Positions 1 through 9,410 are shown, counted from the first letter of the stretch. The stretch: 64,000 nt of DNA from Streptomyces sp. NBC_00259 (GCF_036181745.1 NZ_CP108080.1:7567501-7631500); one strand, 5' to 3'. The notes: generated from the sequence alone by a model not told the origin. Made by a program: numbers and translations.

Positions 1-1751
1 TGCACGAGCCTGATGACGGTGCCCGCACCGGCCCCCACCTTCAGACGCGTCCAGCCGGCCAGTGTGCGCCCCATGTCGACGATCCAGTCGTCGCCGTGCG
101 CCTTCACCGTGACCGGCCGTACGGTGTCGATGACCTCGATCGCTTCGTGCGCCTGTGCGCGCAGGGTGCCTTTCGGCGGGTCCTGCCGCGCGGGCCGCTG
201 CCAGCCGCTGTCGTCGAAGCCGAGCTCGGTCCAGCCGACGGGGTTCTTGCGGGCGTCGTAGGTCTCGCCCGCGTAAAGGGAGTTGGAGAGGGCCGGGCCC
301 TCGGTCATACGCCACGTGCCGTCGGTGGCGACGCTGGTGCGCGAGCCGTCCCGGTGGTCGATCTCGAGCTGGGCGAGGAGCCGGGGCTCGCCGTGCCACG
401 GCGGCTTGTTCCAGTTCCAGGCGCTGGACGTCTTCATGCCGAAGAAGCCACGGCCCAGGGTGACGCCGATGGCGTTGGCGCCGCTGCTGATCAGGTCCGT
501 CACATCGTGGACGGCATAGAGGACCGTCTCGTCGTAGTCGGTGAAGCCCGGATCGAGCACCTGCCTGCCGACCCGCCGGCCGTTGATCTCGGCCTCGTAG
601 TAGGCAAGTCCACTGAGGTACAGACGGGCGCGGCGCACCGGCTTGCCGACGGTGAACCCGCGGCGCAGCAGCGGCGCCGGCAGCTCGGGCACCCGCACCG
701 CGACGCCGCTGCCCCAAGCGCCCTCACCGTACGGCGCGAGCACCTCGGCCACCGCCCAGCCGCTGTCGTCGAAGTCGGGCCGTTGCCAGCCGGCCTGTTC
801 CTCGTCGGCGCAGCGCCATCCCGGCCCGGTGATCAGTTCGCGCGTGTCGCCGCCGGTCTCCACCATGAGGCGTACGAGCAGGCCGCCGGGGTTCACCGCG
901 CCGTCGCCGCGGTTGGTGGCGCGGGCGGCGATCACCACGCGGCCCCCGGCACCCCTGACCTGCTCGGTCACATCGGCCAGGTGGGCGGAGCGCCAGGCGT
1001 CGGTCTGCTCGGGCTGGTGCAGCACCTCCTTGCCGTCGAGGAAGAGCGTGAAGTCGTCGTCGGCGGTGGCCACCAGCCGGGCCGCCGTCACCTCGGCGCC
1101 GTGGGGCAGTTCGAGCGTGCCGCGCAACCACAGCGTGCCGGCCGGGGCGTCCTGCGGGGTGGATCCGGGCGACCAGATCCATGACGCACCGTCAAAGCCC
1201 GGCGGCGCGGGCGGGGCGACCGCGCCGATCCAGTACCCCTGCCAGTCGTCGTCCGCCAACGCGGTCTCCCACCAGCGGGAGGTGCTCCAGGCGGACGGCC
1301 GGCCCTCCGCGTCCCAGGCCCGCACCTGCCAGTGGTAGCGCGTACGGGGCCTGAGCGCGGGCCCGGCGTAGGGGATGCCGACGGTGCGCGCGGAGGTGAC
1401 CTTGCCCGAGTCCCACACCGTACGAGAACCCGGCTCGCCCTCGTCGAGCGACACCCTGATCTGGTACGCGCTCTGCCGGGCGCCCTTGCCCGGAGCCGAC
1501 AGCTCCCAGCTCAGCCTCGGCCTTTCGACGTCGGTGCCGAGCAGGGACTCCGCGTACTCGACAGTGGTGCGTTCGACGCGCAACAGGCCCTCTTCCCTGC
1601 TGCCTTCCTCGGGCGGGGCTCCGGTTCCGGCCGCGGCAACCGCGTCCTGGCTCAGGCCGATGACACCGGCTCCGGCGCCGGCCGCGGACGCTCTGAGAAA
1701 GTTCCGGCGGTTCCAGGCACGGCCTTGGGTTGTCTCACGCTCGTTGGTCAT
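1..1751 (-). CDS. alpha-L-rhamnosidase (GH78-like), secreted, N-terminal part only
   Basis: Minus-strand frame open from an ATG at 1751 to the left edge, so the C-terminal catalytic barrel is outside the window. The N-terminus carries a twin-arginine motif (NRRNFLRA) and an Ala/Gly-rich hydrophobic stretch, so Tat export is expected. After it come a fibronectin-like segment (VEYAESLLGTD, RPRLSW, YHWQVRAWD) and jelly-roll modules (TLWLRGTLELP, YEAEINGRRVG, NAIGVTLGRGFFG), the order usual for bacterial GH78 rhamnosidases, which remove terminal alpha-L-rhamnose from glycosides and polysaccharides. It is divergent from a PL8 polysaccharide lyase, with a LacI-type operator between them, which fits a substrate-induced polysaccharide utilisation locus. 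Family assignment is from motifs and domain order; the catalytic residues cannot be checked here. Confidence 0.8.
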   Translation of the reverse strand, partial: MTNERETTQGRAWNRRNFLRASAAGAGAGVIGLSQDAVAAAGTGAPPEEGSREEGLLRVERTTVEYAESLLGTDVERPRLSWELSAPGKGARQSAYQIRVSLDEGEPGSRTVWDSGKVTSARTVGIPYAGPALRPRTRYHWQVRAWDAEGRPSAWSTSRWWETALADDDWQGYWIGAVAPPAPPGFDGASWIWSPGSTPQDAPAGTLWLRGTLELPHGAEVTAARLVATADDDFTLFLDGKEVLHQPEQTDAWRSAHLADVTEQVRGAGGRVVIAARATNRGDGAVNPGGLLVRLMVETGGDTRELITGPGWRCADEEQAGWQRPDFDDSGWAVAEVLAPYGEGAWGSGVAVRVPELPAPLLRRGFTVGKPVRRARLYLSGLAYYEAEINGRRVGRQVLDPGFTDYDETVLYAVHDVTDLISSGANAIGVTLGRGFFGMKTSSAWNWNKPPWHGEPRLLAQLEIDHRDGSRTSVATDGTWRMTEGPALSNSLYAGETYDARKNPVGWTELGFDDSGWQRPARQDPPKGTLRAQAHEAIEVIDTVRPVTVKAHGDDWIVDMGRTLAGWTRLKVGAGAGTVIRLV

Positions 1752-1792
1752 CGCTCGTCCCTCGCATGGTGAACGGTCGGCCCTGGCAGGCA

Positions 1793-1804
1793 TGAAACGT
1801 TTCA
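1793..1804. promoter_or_regulatory. LacI-family operator, perfect palindrome
   Basis: TGAAACGTTTCA is a perfect 12-bp inverted repeat with central CG, the shape bound by LacI/GalR repressors in Streptomyces carbohydrate genes. It lies 42 bp before the rhamnosidase start and 272 bp before the lyase start, so it most likely controls the rhamnosidase. The rest of the divergent region (1752-2075) holds no convincing gene; AT-richer sequence near 1811-1830 could hold a promoter. The repressor gene is not in the window. Confidence 0.65.
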
Positions 1805-2075
1805 ATCCCGGTTTACATTGATACTAGAGTGGTTGAGGGGGACACCTCAAGAGGCGTGCATGTTGGACGAGTTGAAGATCCCGCGGGGCCCGGGAGCGAA
1901 CGACGAATCCTCTCCGGCGACGTCCCCAGGCGCTGTGGACTGCCCGCGACGGCGTCGGCAGGATCCTCGCCTGCCGACAGACAGACACTCGGCGGCGAGG
2001 GACGCTTAGCCTTGTCGTTGGTGGGTGCATCTGCTTGACTCCGCCCGCTGAGGACCGATTCGCCGGGAGGACGCC

Positions 2076-4619
2076 ATGGAGATCTCGCGCAGACGCCTGT
2101 TGTCCGCTCTGTCCGCGGCGGGTCTTCTGAGCGTGGTTCCCTCGCGGCCGGCGACGGCGGACGAGGTCGCCGCCGGCAGCGCACGGCTGCTGGCCAACAC
2201 CGTGGCCGTCTTCGCCGGGACCGCCGGGACCAACGCCCGGCCCGAGACGGCGGCCAAGCTGGCGGCCGTCGTCAGAGCGGCGCGGACGAATCTGCAGTTG
2301 ATGGACGCCGCGGGTGAGGACGAGCTGTTCGCGGGGCTGGTGCTCGGTACCAACGAGGCCAACCTCAACACCGCCTTCCGGCGCCTGTACGAGATCGCGC
2401 TGGCCACGCGCACGCCTGGTGGCGCGGCCCCGGACCTGTACGGGAACACCGCCGTGCAGCGCCGGGTGATCGACGGTCTCGTCCATCTGCACGAGCGCTA
2501 CTACGGCGACCAGTCGAAGGGCTACTACGGCAACTGGTTCCACTGGGAGATCGGGATCTCCCAGCACGTCAGCAGGCTGCTCGCGCTCCTTGCCGACGAG
2601 GTGCAGGTCTACCGCCCGGACCTCGTGCGCACCTACGTCGCATCGATGGACGCCTATCTCCGCAACGGCATCGAGGGGGACGTGAACCTCGACTCCCGCT
2701 TCCACACGGGCGCCAACCTTGCCGACATCACCATCAACCGACTGCTGCAGGGCGCGCTCCTCGGCGACGACGCGCGCATCCGCAAGGCCCTCACCGATCA
2801 GCTGACGGTCTTCGCCACCGTCGACCCGTACCACCTCAACCATGGTGTCACCGACGGCTGTTACGCCGACGGCTCCTTCATCCAGCACGCCTCCGTCGCC
2901 TACACAGGGTCGTACGGAAAGGGCCTGCTCACCCGCGTCGTCCAGACCCTGAAGATCCTCGACGGCACCGGCTTCGCGCACGGCGAGGAACTGGTCCCCA
3001 CCGTCCAGGGCTGGGTCAGGAACGGCTTCGCGCCGCTGATCTTCGAAGGCTGGATGATGGAGATCGTCAAGGGGAGAGCCGTGTCACGGACGGACAGCGG
3101 CTACACCGACGTCGCGGTGGTCGTCGAGGCCGTCGTCGACCTCTCCTCCCTCGCGAGCGGCGTCGATGCCGCCGCCCTGAAGAGCTACGTCAAACACATC
3201 CGGTCCACCTCGCACACCGCCCTCGACCCGGCCGGCTTCGTCTCCCCGGCCGCCATCGTGCGCTACGCGGACATCGTCGCCGACACCACCGTCGTGCCCG
3301 CGGACCTCAACACCCCGTCGCGCAGCGTGGCCTTCAACGCCATGGACAGGACCGTGCACCGCAGGCCGGGATTCGCCTTCGCCCTCGCGCGCAGTTCCGG
3401 CCGGATCAGCAAGTACGAGTACATGAACGGCGAGAACCTCATGCCGTGGTTCCAGGGCGACGGGGCGCACTACCTCTACCTCTCCGGCCAGGACCAGGCC
3501 CAGGCATACGGAGTCGACTACTTCACCACGGTTTCGCCCTACGGCCTGGCCGGCGTCACCGCGCCGGTGGAGCAACGGCGCACGATCCCCGAGCTGTACG
3601 GGAAGCCGTACTACGACAACCCCGGCCACCCGCTGAACTTCACCTCGTCGTCCGAATCGCAGAACACCTACGTCTACTTCCCGCGCGGCACCAACGGGCA
3701 CTCCGGCGGCGCCGTCCTCGGGGCGTACGGCGCGGCCGCGATGGTGCAGTCCGACGACGTCGCCTTCCGTGACAAGGGCGCGGGTCTGCTCCCGGACGAC
3801 TTCGCGGTCTACCGCAATGCGACGGCGACGAAGTCGTGGTTCCTCCTCGACGAGGAGATCGTGGTCCTCGTCGCCGGGGTCGGCGACCTTGACGGGCGGG
3901 CCGTGACCACCACGCTTGACGCCCGCATCGCCGCGCCCGGCGACCAGGTCCACGTCATCGGGACGGCTCGCGACGGCCGGCCCTGGACCGGCGCCGGCAC
4001 CGGTGATCTGCAGTGGCTGCGCTACGCCAACGCGACCCGGGGGACGGCCGTCGGCTATGTCTTCCTCGACACCCCTCAGGTGAGGGTCGCCCTGGACACG
4101 GTCACCCGCAGCCGCCGCGTCGTCCGCACCTCGAACCCCGACACCGCCGTGACCCGCAGCGTCTTCCGCGTGACGGTCGATCAGCCGACCGGAGCCGAAC
4201 CCCTCGGTCTCGCCTACGCGTTGGTGCCGAACGCGGGCGAGGCCCGGCTGCGCTCCTGTCCGTCGGGGCCCCTGAAGGTGCTGGCGAACACCCCGCACCT
4301 GCAAGCCGTCACCCACACCGGCCTCGCCCTGACGGCCGCCAACACCTTCACGCCCGGCCGCCACGAGGCCGGCGGGATGCGCATCGACGGTCCCGCCTCG
4401 GTGATCCTCCAACACCGGCGACGCGACCTGACCACCGTCGCCGTGTCCGACCCGACCATGGAACGGGACACCGTCACCGTCCTGCTCCGCGGTCGGCCCC
4501 TGCGGGAGTCGACGTCGGACGGCGGCGTTCGCGTCAGCCCCGTCCACGGCGGCACTCGCCTGGAGTTCAACACCCGGCACGTGTACGGCCGGAGCTTGAC
4601 GGTCACCCTGCGCCCTTAG
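2076..4619 (+). CDS. Tat-secreted polysaccharide lyase family 8 (hyaluronate/chondroitin/xanthan lyase type)
   Basis: An 847-residue protein, a normal length for PL8 lyases, which cleave uronic-acid polysaccharides by beta-elimination. The N-terminus is a Tat signal (SRRRLL then a hydrophobic core). The alpha/alpha-toroid domain shows family motifs: NWFHWEIG near residue 153, TGAN with the catalytic Asn at 214, DGSFIQH with His271 and YTGSYG with Tyr280. The His-Tyr spacing of nine equals that of pneumococcal hyaluronate lyase. NGEN followed by GDGAHYLY starts the beta-sandwich half. The ATG is preceded by GGGAGG. It is divergent from the rhamnosidase. Which polysaccharide it cuts cannot be decided from sequence; the pairing with a rhamnosidase may favour a rhamnose-containing plant or microbial polymer over hyaluronan. 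Confidence 0.9.
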   Translation: MEISRRRLLSALSAAGLLSVVPSRPATADEVAAGSARLLANTVAVFAGTAGTNARPETAAKLAAVVRAARTNLQLMDAAGEDELFAGLVLGTNEANLNTAFRRLYEIALATRTPGGAAPDLYGNTAVQRRVIDGLVHLHERYYGDQSKGYYGNWFHWEIGISQHVSRLLALLADEVQVYRPDLVRTYVASMDAYLRNGIEGDVNLDSRFHTGANLADITINRLLQGALLGDDARIRKALTDQLTVFATVDPYHLNHGVTDGCYADGSFIQHASVAYTGSYGKGLLTRVVQTLKILDGTGFAHGEELVPTVQGWVRNGFAPLIFEGWMMEIVKGRAVSRTDSGYTDVAVVVEAVVDLSSLASGVDAAALKSYVKHIRSTSHTALDPAGFVSPAAIVRYADIVADTTVVPADLNTPSRSVAFNAMDRTVHRRPGFAFALARSSGRISKYEYMNGENLMPWFQGDGAHYLYLSGQDQAQAYGVDYFTTVSPYGLAGVTAPVEQRRTIPELYGKPYYDNPGHPLNFTSSSESQNTYVYFPRGTNGHSGGAVLGAYGAAAMVQSDDVAFRDKGAGLLPDDFAVYRNATATKSWFLLDEEIVVLVAGVGDLDGRAVTTTLDARIAAPGDQVHVIGTARDGRPWTGAGTGDLQWLRYANATRGTAVGYVFLDTPQVRVALDTVTRSRRVVRTSNPDTAVTRSVFRVTVDQPTGAEPLGLAYALVPNAGEARLRSCPSGPLKVLANTPHLQAVTHTGLALTAANTFTPGRHEAGGMRIDGPASVILQHRRRDLTTVAVSDPTMERDTVTVLLRGRPLRESTSDGGVRVSPVHGGTRLEFNTRHVYGRSLTVTLRP

Positions 4620-4656
4620 ACCGGGCTTCATCAGACCGGGCTCCCTCAGACCGGGC
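4618..4656. repeat. three spaced copies of AGACCGGGC
   Basis: The nonamer occurs at 4618-4626, 4633-4641 and 4648-4656, with an exact 15-bp period. The first copy overlaps the lyase stop codon. It lies between convergent genes and looks like a short slippage repeat; no hairpin was seen. Confidence 0.6.
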
Positions 4657-4695
4657 GCAAGCGGTACCCGGACGGTGACGGCTCGGCGGTCGGGC

Positions 4696-5478
4696 TCAGG
4701 TTGGCTTGCGCCATACCGAGATGTGCTTCGCGGAGTCCTGGGTGAACGGTGCCCCGTCCCAGTCCGCGACGCGACGTTCCAGCTCGAGCCCGGCGATCCG
4801 CGCCATCAGGTCGAGCTCCGCCGGCCAGGCGTACCGATGCCGGGAGTGGTCACGGCGGTAGCGGCCGTCGTCGGCGTCGCGGGTGAAGTGGTGCGAGACG
4901 AGAATCTGCTCGACCAGGTCGAAGGTGTCGAAGCCGAGATGCTGCTCGGAGACGTCGAACGGCACCGCGACCTGGCCGGGCGGCAGGAAGCGCAGCGGCG
5001 GCACGCCCAGTTCGATGACGAATCGGCCGCCGGGTCGCAGATGACGTGCGGCGTTGCGGAAGCACTCGACCTGCTCGTCCTGCGTGAGCAGGTTCGTGAT
5101 GGTGTTGTAGACGAGGTAGACCAGGGTGAACTCGCCGGGGACGACGGTGGTGGCCATGTCCCCGATGACGACCGGGAGCATGTCCTCGTCGATCTTGCGC
5201 CGCAGGACCGCTGCCATGTGCTCGGACAGTTCGATGCCCACTACTGGCACGCCGCTTTCCCTGAGCGGGACGCCCACCCGTCCGGTTCCGATGGCGAACT
5301 CCAGTGCCCGGCCGTCTCCGGCGAGCTCGGCCAGGAGGGCGAGAGTCGGTCCCAGAACGGCGGCCGAGGACATCTCGGTCTCTTCGGCGTCGTAGCGGTC
5401 GGCGGTCGCACGCGTCCACAACTCACTGCTCGTCACGGGCGGCCACTCTGCCGGGTGCCGAGGGCGCTGTCGACGCAT
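4696..5478 (-). CDS. class I SAM-dependent methyltransferase
   Basis: A 260-residue Rossmann-fold methyltransferase. Motif I is ALEFAIGTGRVGVPL, followed by the acidic strand end VVGIELS. VIGDMAT and LVYLVYNTITNL fit the later motifs, and LRPGGRFVIELG is the usual post-motif strand. The C-terminal half (DLVEQILVSHHF, RHRYAWPAELDLMARIAGLELERR) resembles small-molecule methyltransferases of the Methyltransf_25 type. The ATG at 5478 is supported by GGTGGAGG on the coding strand. It is convergent with the lyase and divergent from the EEP hydrolase at 5649. The substrate is unknown and no partner enzyme lies nearby. Confidence 0.8.
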   Translation of the reverse strand: MRRQRPRHPAEWPPVTSSELWTRATADRYDAEETEMSSAAVLGPTLALLAELAGDGRALEFAIGTGRVGVPLRESGVPVVGIELSEHMAAVLRRKIDEDMLPVVIGDMATTVVPGEFTLVYLVYNTITNLLTQDEQVECFRNAARHLRPGGRFVIELGVPPLRFLPPGQVAVPFDVSEQHLGFDTFDLVEQILVSHHFTRDADDGRYRRDHSRHRYAWPAELDLMARIAGLELERRVADWDGAPFTQDSAKHISVWRKPT

Positions 5479-5648
5479 TTATCCTCCACCGGCTCCGATC
5501 ACAGGTTCGGGGGCGGGGCGGTACAGAGCTTCAGGGCGGGACTTCACCGAGCGGCCATCTTGATTCGCCTGCCCTCTGGGTGCGCGTCACCGCGAGCGGT
5601 TAACGTGCCCGACCGTCACCCGCCTCTCATCCGCCGTCAGGAGCCGTC

Positions 5649-6506
5649 ATGCGCCCCGCCCCGCTCACCGTCGTCCTCGCGTTGGTGGCGTCGCTCACCG
5701 CGCCACTCACCGCCGCGCCGTCCGCCTCGGCCCAGAACCATGCCCACAAGTCGGTTGGCCTGCGCGTCGCCTCGTACAACATCCACTACGGCGCCGACAG
5801 CGACAACGTTTTCGACCCCGCGCGCACGGCAGACGCCATCCGGGCCATGGACGCCGACATCGTGGGCCTGCAGGAGGTCGATGTCCGCTGGAGCGCCCGC
5901 TCCGAGTTCCGCGACGTGGCAACGGAGCTGGCGGACAACCTGAACATGTACGTCTCCTTCGCTCCCATCTACACGACGGCCGAGGGCGGCGGGTTCGGCG
6001 TCGCGATCCTGTCCCGCTTTCCGGTGCGCAGCGCCGAGAACCACGACCTGACGCGGCTGTCCACGCAGGAGCCCAACCCCGTGCCGAAGCCGATGCCGGG
6101 CTTCCTCGAAGTGGTGGTCAAGGTGAAGGGAACGCCGGTGCACGTCTACACGACGCATCTCGACTACCGCAGTGACCCCTCGGTGCGTGTGGCGCAGGTA
6201 CGCGAGACCGTGGACATCATGGCGGACGACTGCTCGCCGAAGGGCAAGTGCCCGGCCCAGATCCTGACGGGCGACTTCAACGCGGGCCCCGACGCCGAAG
6301 AGCTGTCGCCGCTGTGGTCGGGCCTCACGGACGCATGGACGTCGTCGAACTCCGGCTTCACATACCCGGCGGTGACACCCGAGAAGCGCATCGACTTCGT
6401 GACACTGTCCGACGCCTTCACCGTCCGCAACACCACCGTCCCGGACACCCTGGCCTCCGACCACCGCCCGGTACTGGCGGACGTGACGCTGCGCCGCCGC
6501 CACTAG
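5649..6506 (+). CDS. secreted endonuclease/exonuclease/phosphatase (EEP) family protein
   Basis: A 285-residue protein with a clear Sec signal peptide (hydrophobic core at residues 5-22, Ala-rich cleavage region near 28). The EEP fold is marked in order by ASYNIHYG, LQEVDVRW (metal-binding Glu), TTHLDYR (catalytic His region), LTGDFNAGPD, KRIDFVTL and SDHRPVLADV (C-terminal Asp-His). All expected metal and catalytic residues are present, so it should be an active Mg-dependent phosphodiesterase or phosphatase outside the cell. Substrates in this superfamily range from DNA to phospholipids and inositol phosphates and cannot be told apart here. AGGAG lies upstream of the ATG. It stands alone, and the gene ends directly at the IS remnant. 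Confidence 0.88.
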   Translation: MRPAPLTVVLALVASLTAPLTAAPSASAQNHAHKSVGLRVASYNIHYGADSDNVFDPARTADAIRAMDADIVGLQEVDVRWSARSEFRDVATELADNLNMYVSFAPIYTTAEGGGFGVAILSRFPVRSAENHDLTRLSTQEPNPVPKPMPGFLEVVVKVKGTPVHVYTTHLDYRSDPSVRVAQVRETVDIMADDCSPKGKCPAQILTGDFNAGPDAEELSPLWSGLTDAWTSSNSGFTYPAVTPEKRIDFVTLSDAFTVRNTTVPDTLASDHRPVLADVTLRRRH

Positions 6507-6932
6507 ATGATCTAGTCCGGCCCAACCTGCCAGGTCGGAGCGTTTGACGGTCTCGCGGGAGCGGTCGCATTCCACCGGGGTGGAGTGCACGACCCGTACG
6601 TCGTCGCTCCACACCGAGGTGGTGGTGGCCAGGATCCGGTTGACGCTTCGCATCAGACCGGCGGCCTTGCGCAGCCGCTTGTCGTAGCCGGGCTGCTGGG
6701 GCAGGTAGGGGAAGAGATGGCGCAGGTGGGCACGGGCATGGCGGAGCCATTCGGCCTCGGAGGTGTAGCCCGAGTATGGCCTGCATCGGGGCGAGGGTGA
6801 CCAGTTCGGCATCGCTCAGGCGGGGCGTAATGCCGACCGGCGGGCGCCACGGCGCCAGGTCGGGATGCTCCTTCAGCATGTCGTCGGTCGCGCATAGAGT
6901 GCTGTCGCGAGGGTGTCCACGTCGTTCGTCAC
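6507..6932 (-). pseudogene. IS982-type transposase remnant, frameshifted and truncated
   Basis: Three frames together read as the N-terminal half of a Streptomyces DDE transposase: VTNDVDTLATALYAR from a GTG at 6932, then TDDMLKEHPDLAPW and ITPRLSDAELVTLAPMQAIL, then YTSEAEWLRHARAHLR, PQQPGYDKRLRK, SVWSDDVRVVHSTP and SRETVKRSDLAGWAG. Frame changes occur near 6890 and 6778. Similarity stops near 6510 at the neighbouring stop codon, so the catalytic C-terminal half is missing. The first Asp (DSTP in intact relatives) is replaced by His. No clear terminal inverted repeats remain. It is a dead insertion sequence. Confidence 0.8.
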
Positions 6933-7002
6933 AAAACGGTCTTGGACACCCTCGTTCTCGTCTCCGCGGGCACCCCTTGAACCACACCACCAGGAGGAAC
7001 CA

Positions 7003-7392
7003 GTGTCATACCCGCAACTGCTCACCCCCGAGGAGAAGCTCGCCGACGCGAAGAAGCTGTTGAGCCTCCCGCGTATCGTCGTGATCTGCGGCTCCACCCG
7101 CTTCATGACCGAGATGAACGAGGCCGATCTGCGGGAGACCAAAGCCGGAAAGATCGTCGTCAAACCGGGCTGTGACATGAAGTCGCCGCACGAACTCTGG
7201 TCCGATCCTGTCGAGGCCGAGGCGCTGAAGGTTCGACTCGACGATCTGCACCGGGCGAAGATCCGGCTCGCTGATGAGGTGCTCGTAGTCGGCGACTACA
7301 TCGGAGACAGCACCCGAGCCGAGATCGCCTACGCCCGGTCGCTGGGCAAGCCCGTGCGGTTCACGCACCCCGAAGTCGACCCTGACGCCTGA
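7003..7392 (+). CDS. nucleoside 2-deoxyribosyltransferase-like nucleotide-pocket protein
   Basis: 129 residues from a GTG with AGGAGG five bases upstream; a longer in-frame start at 6913 has no ribosome site and runs into the IS remnant. The fold signature is an N-terminal strand IVVICGSTRF, a middle IRLADEVLVVGDYIG and a terminal TRAEIAYARSLGKPVRF, as in nucleoside 2-deoxyribosyltransferase, DUF4406 and YtoQ-like proteins, which bind nucleotides or sugar nucleotides in a flavodoxin-like fold. Such small proteins are common in actinomycetes and phages. The substrate is unknown. The gene stands alone, between the IS remnant and a gene-free gap. Confidence 0.6.
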   Translation: MSYPQLLTPEEKLADAKKLLSLPRIVVICGSTRFMTEMNEADLRETKAGKIVVKPGCDMKSPHELWSDPVEAEALKVRLDDLHRAKIRLADEVLVVGDYIGDSTRAEIAYARSLGKPVRFTHPEVDPDA

Positions 7393-7726
7393 CCGCCCGC
7401 TGCCACCTCGACAACCAGGGCCGGCAGCCCGCCGCCTGACCGTCTCGCGGTGGCTTCGGCCGCCGCCCACCCCACACCCTCCGCAGGCATCCCTCGGAAT
7501 TGATCATCCAGGCTGGGGGAAGCCAGACGGTGGAGCTTCACGGCTACTGGTACTCGTCGTCGGGGCAGTCGGTTCGCTCAAGGTGTCCCCTTGCTTCGTG
7601 ACGCACCGTTCGTGGCAGGGTCACTTCCGTCCAGTCCCCGTCCAGGAGCATTGAAGGCCGGGGTCAGCGGGCGCGGTCCTGCACACACTGACCACACCGC
7701 CCACAATTCTGCGGCCTGGTGGACGG
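7393..7726. other. intergenic region, no gene seen
   Basis: 334 bp between two convergent genes. Reading frames are short and lack ribosome sites or recognisable motifs. No strong hairpin was found. Confidence 0.5.
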
Positions 7727-9316
7727 TCAATCCGGGACCGAGCAGTCCAGGATCCGTCCGTCCACCGTCCCCACGACCAGCCGCTGTTGATCCGCCCGGT
7801 ACGCGGCGGACACCGGCGTGACCGGGTGGCCGTGCGCGCGCAGGGTGTGCCGGGCTCGCACCTCGCCCGTCGCCGTGACCAGGGTCTCCACCTCACCGGT
7901 GAGATACACGACGTACAGCCTCCGCTCGTCGCCGTCGAGATCGGCGAGCGGCTTGTCGGTGCCGTACACCCAGCGTGCCTCTCCGTCCGGCAGCCGGCGG
8001 CTCACGACATACGTGCCCTCGCGGGATTCCGCGTAGGTGGCGCCCCGTTCGTACGACCGGCCCGCGTGGACGAGGGTGTCCGTCAGCTCGACGGCGGGGC
8101 CGTACCAGGGCTGGAGTGCGGACGCCGGGTCCCAGCGCAAGGGGAAGAGGGCGCGCACAGTGGCGGGGCCGTGGGCGCCTGGAGGATCGATCGCGTGGAT
8201 CCACGGCGCGTCGTCGTCCGGGCCGGGGCCGTCCACATACAGCAGCCGGGCGCTGTGTCTGACGCGCAGCGCCGGGGAGTTGGTGCGGCTGGGGCCGAGG
8301 GCGAGGCGTGCCGCCTCCTGGTGCGTGGGGGCGAGCAGCAGCGCGGCGTCTGCGTCGCGCCCTTGCGGGCGCAGGGCGAGCCAGCCTTCGTCCGCGGCGC
8401 ACAGTGCGGGGACCGACGGCACGTCCACGGAGCCCATCGCACCGCCGTCCGCCGTCGATATCCGCCGAACAGTGGTCGCGCGGTCGACCAGGCGCCCCGT
8501 CACCTCGTCGCGCCGGTAGCCCCGGTACGTCACCCATGACGACTCGTCGTCAGGGGCCGCCTCGACCCGGACGCTTCCCTCCCCGTCCGCAGGAAGAGCC
8601 CACCTCAGCGCGCCCGACGGATCCCAGCATTCGAGGTCCGTGTGCCGGCCGGTGGCGAGCACTCGGCCGTCGGCCAGCACCGCCAGGTCCCGCACCTCCC
8701 CCCGCCGCCGCCACCGGCCCTCCGTCAGCCGCGCAAGGGTGTTCTCCACATGCGGGTCGTAAAGGAGCCCGCTCTCGACCATCGGATGGCGTGTGTCGTC
8801 GGGGTCGACCAGACCGGCCGGAGCAGACAGCCAGTCGTCCACCGCCACGGCCAGCTCGAAGCCCTTGCTGAAGCCGCCGTCCTTGTCCTCGGGCGAGAGC
8901 AGCATCGCGAGCCTGCCGTCCTCCAGCCAGCGCAGGTGGCGCACTTGGCGGCTCTTGCTCAGCAGGTTCGTCACGCGCCCGGTCTCCAGGTGCAGCAGGA
9001 GTAGCCGTCCCTGAAAGTCCCACGAGCCGTCGTAGCGGCCGGTGCCGACTGCGACGAGCGGCAGCTCGGGGTGAGGCTCGATGGCACATACGGAGTAGCG
9101 GGAGGCGACGACGTGGCGCGGACGGAGGGTGCCGGCCTCGTACACGCCGATCCGGTGGCCGAGCCAGTGGCCCGTACCGCGCCACATGACGTGCCCGAGG
9201 TCACCGGCCGCGATGACACAGCCGTGACGCTCGTCGGTCACCGCCCACTCGGGCCGGCCGATCTCGGCGAACGGCTGGTCCCCGAGTATCCGGCAGACGG
9301 TCAGCTCATCCGGCAC
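7727..9316 (-). CDS. hypothetical beta-propeller-like protein
   Basis: 529 residues from a GTG preceded by GGGGGAG. I do not recognise a named family. The sequence repeats short strand-turn-strand units of propeller type: GCVIAAGDLGHVMW, PLVAVGTGRYDGSWDFQGRLLLLHLETG, QVRHLRWLEDGRLAML, DLAVLADGRVLATGRHTDLECWDPSG, RLYVVYLTGEVETLVTATGE and RLVVGTVDGRILDCS. This is the look of WD40/quinoprotein-like propellers. No signal peptide or membrane segment is present, so it is probably cytoplasmic. There are no Trp-Asp hallmark pairs, so orthodox WD40 repeats are unlikely. It is convergent with the deoxyribosyltransferase-like gene and lies just downstream of a GNAT gene on the same strand. No function is proposed. 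Confidence 0.6.
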   Translation of the reverse strand: MPDELTVCRILGDQPFAEIGRPEWAVTDERHGCVIAAGDLGHVMWRGTGHWLGHRIGVYEAGTLRPRHVVASRYSVCAIEPHPELPLVAVGTGRYDGSWDFQGRLLLLHLETGRVTNLLSKSRQVRHLRWLEDGRLAMLLSPEDKDGGFSKGFELAVAVDDWLSAPAGLVDPDDTRHPMVESGLLYDPHVENTLARLTEGRWRRRGEVRDLAVLADGRVLATGRHTDLECWDPSGALRWALPADGEGSVRVEAAPDDESSWVTYRGYRRDEVTGRLVDRATTVRRISTADGGAMGSVDVPSVPALCAADEGWLALRPQGRDADAALLLAPTHQEAARLALGPSRTNSPALRVRHSARLLYVDGPGPDDDAPWIHAIDPPGAHGPATVRALFPLRWDPASALQPWYGPAVELTDTLVHAGRSYERGATYAESREGTYVVSRRLPDGEARWVYGTDKPLADLDGDERRLYVVYLTGEVETLVTATGEVRARHTLRAHGHPVTPVSAAYRADQQRLVVGTVDGRILDCSVPD

Positions 9317-9410
9317 GACAATCTCCCCCCAGGTGGCGCACAGTCTGCCAGGCCCGGCGCTTTCCTGCGGTCTTCCGAGGGAATCGGATCAGCGAGGTCC
9401 AGAACACGCC

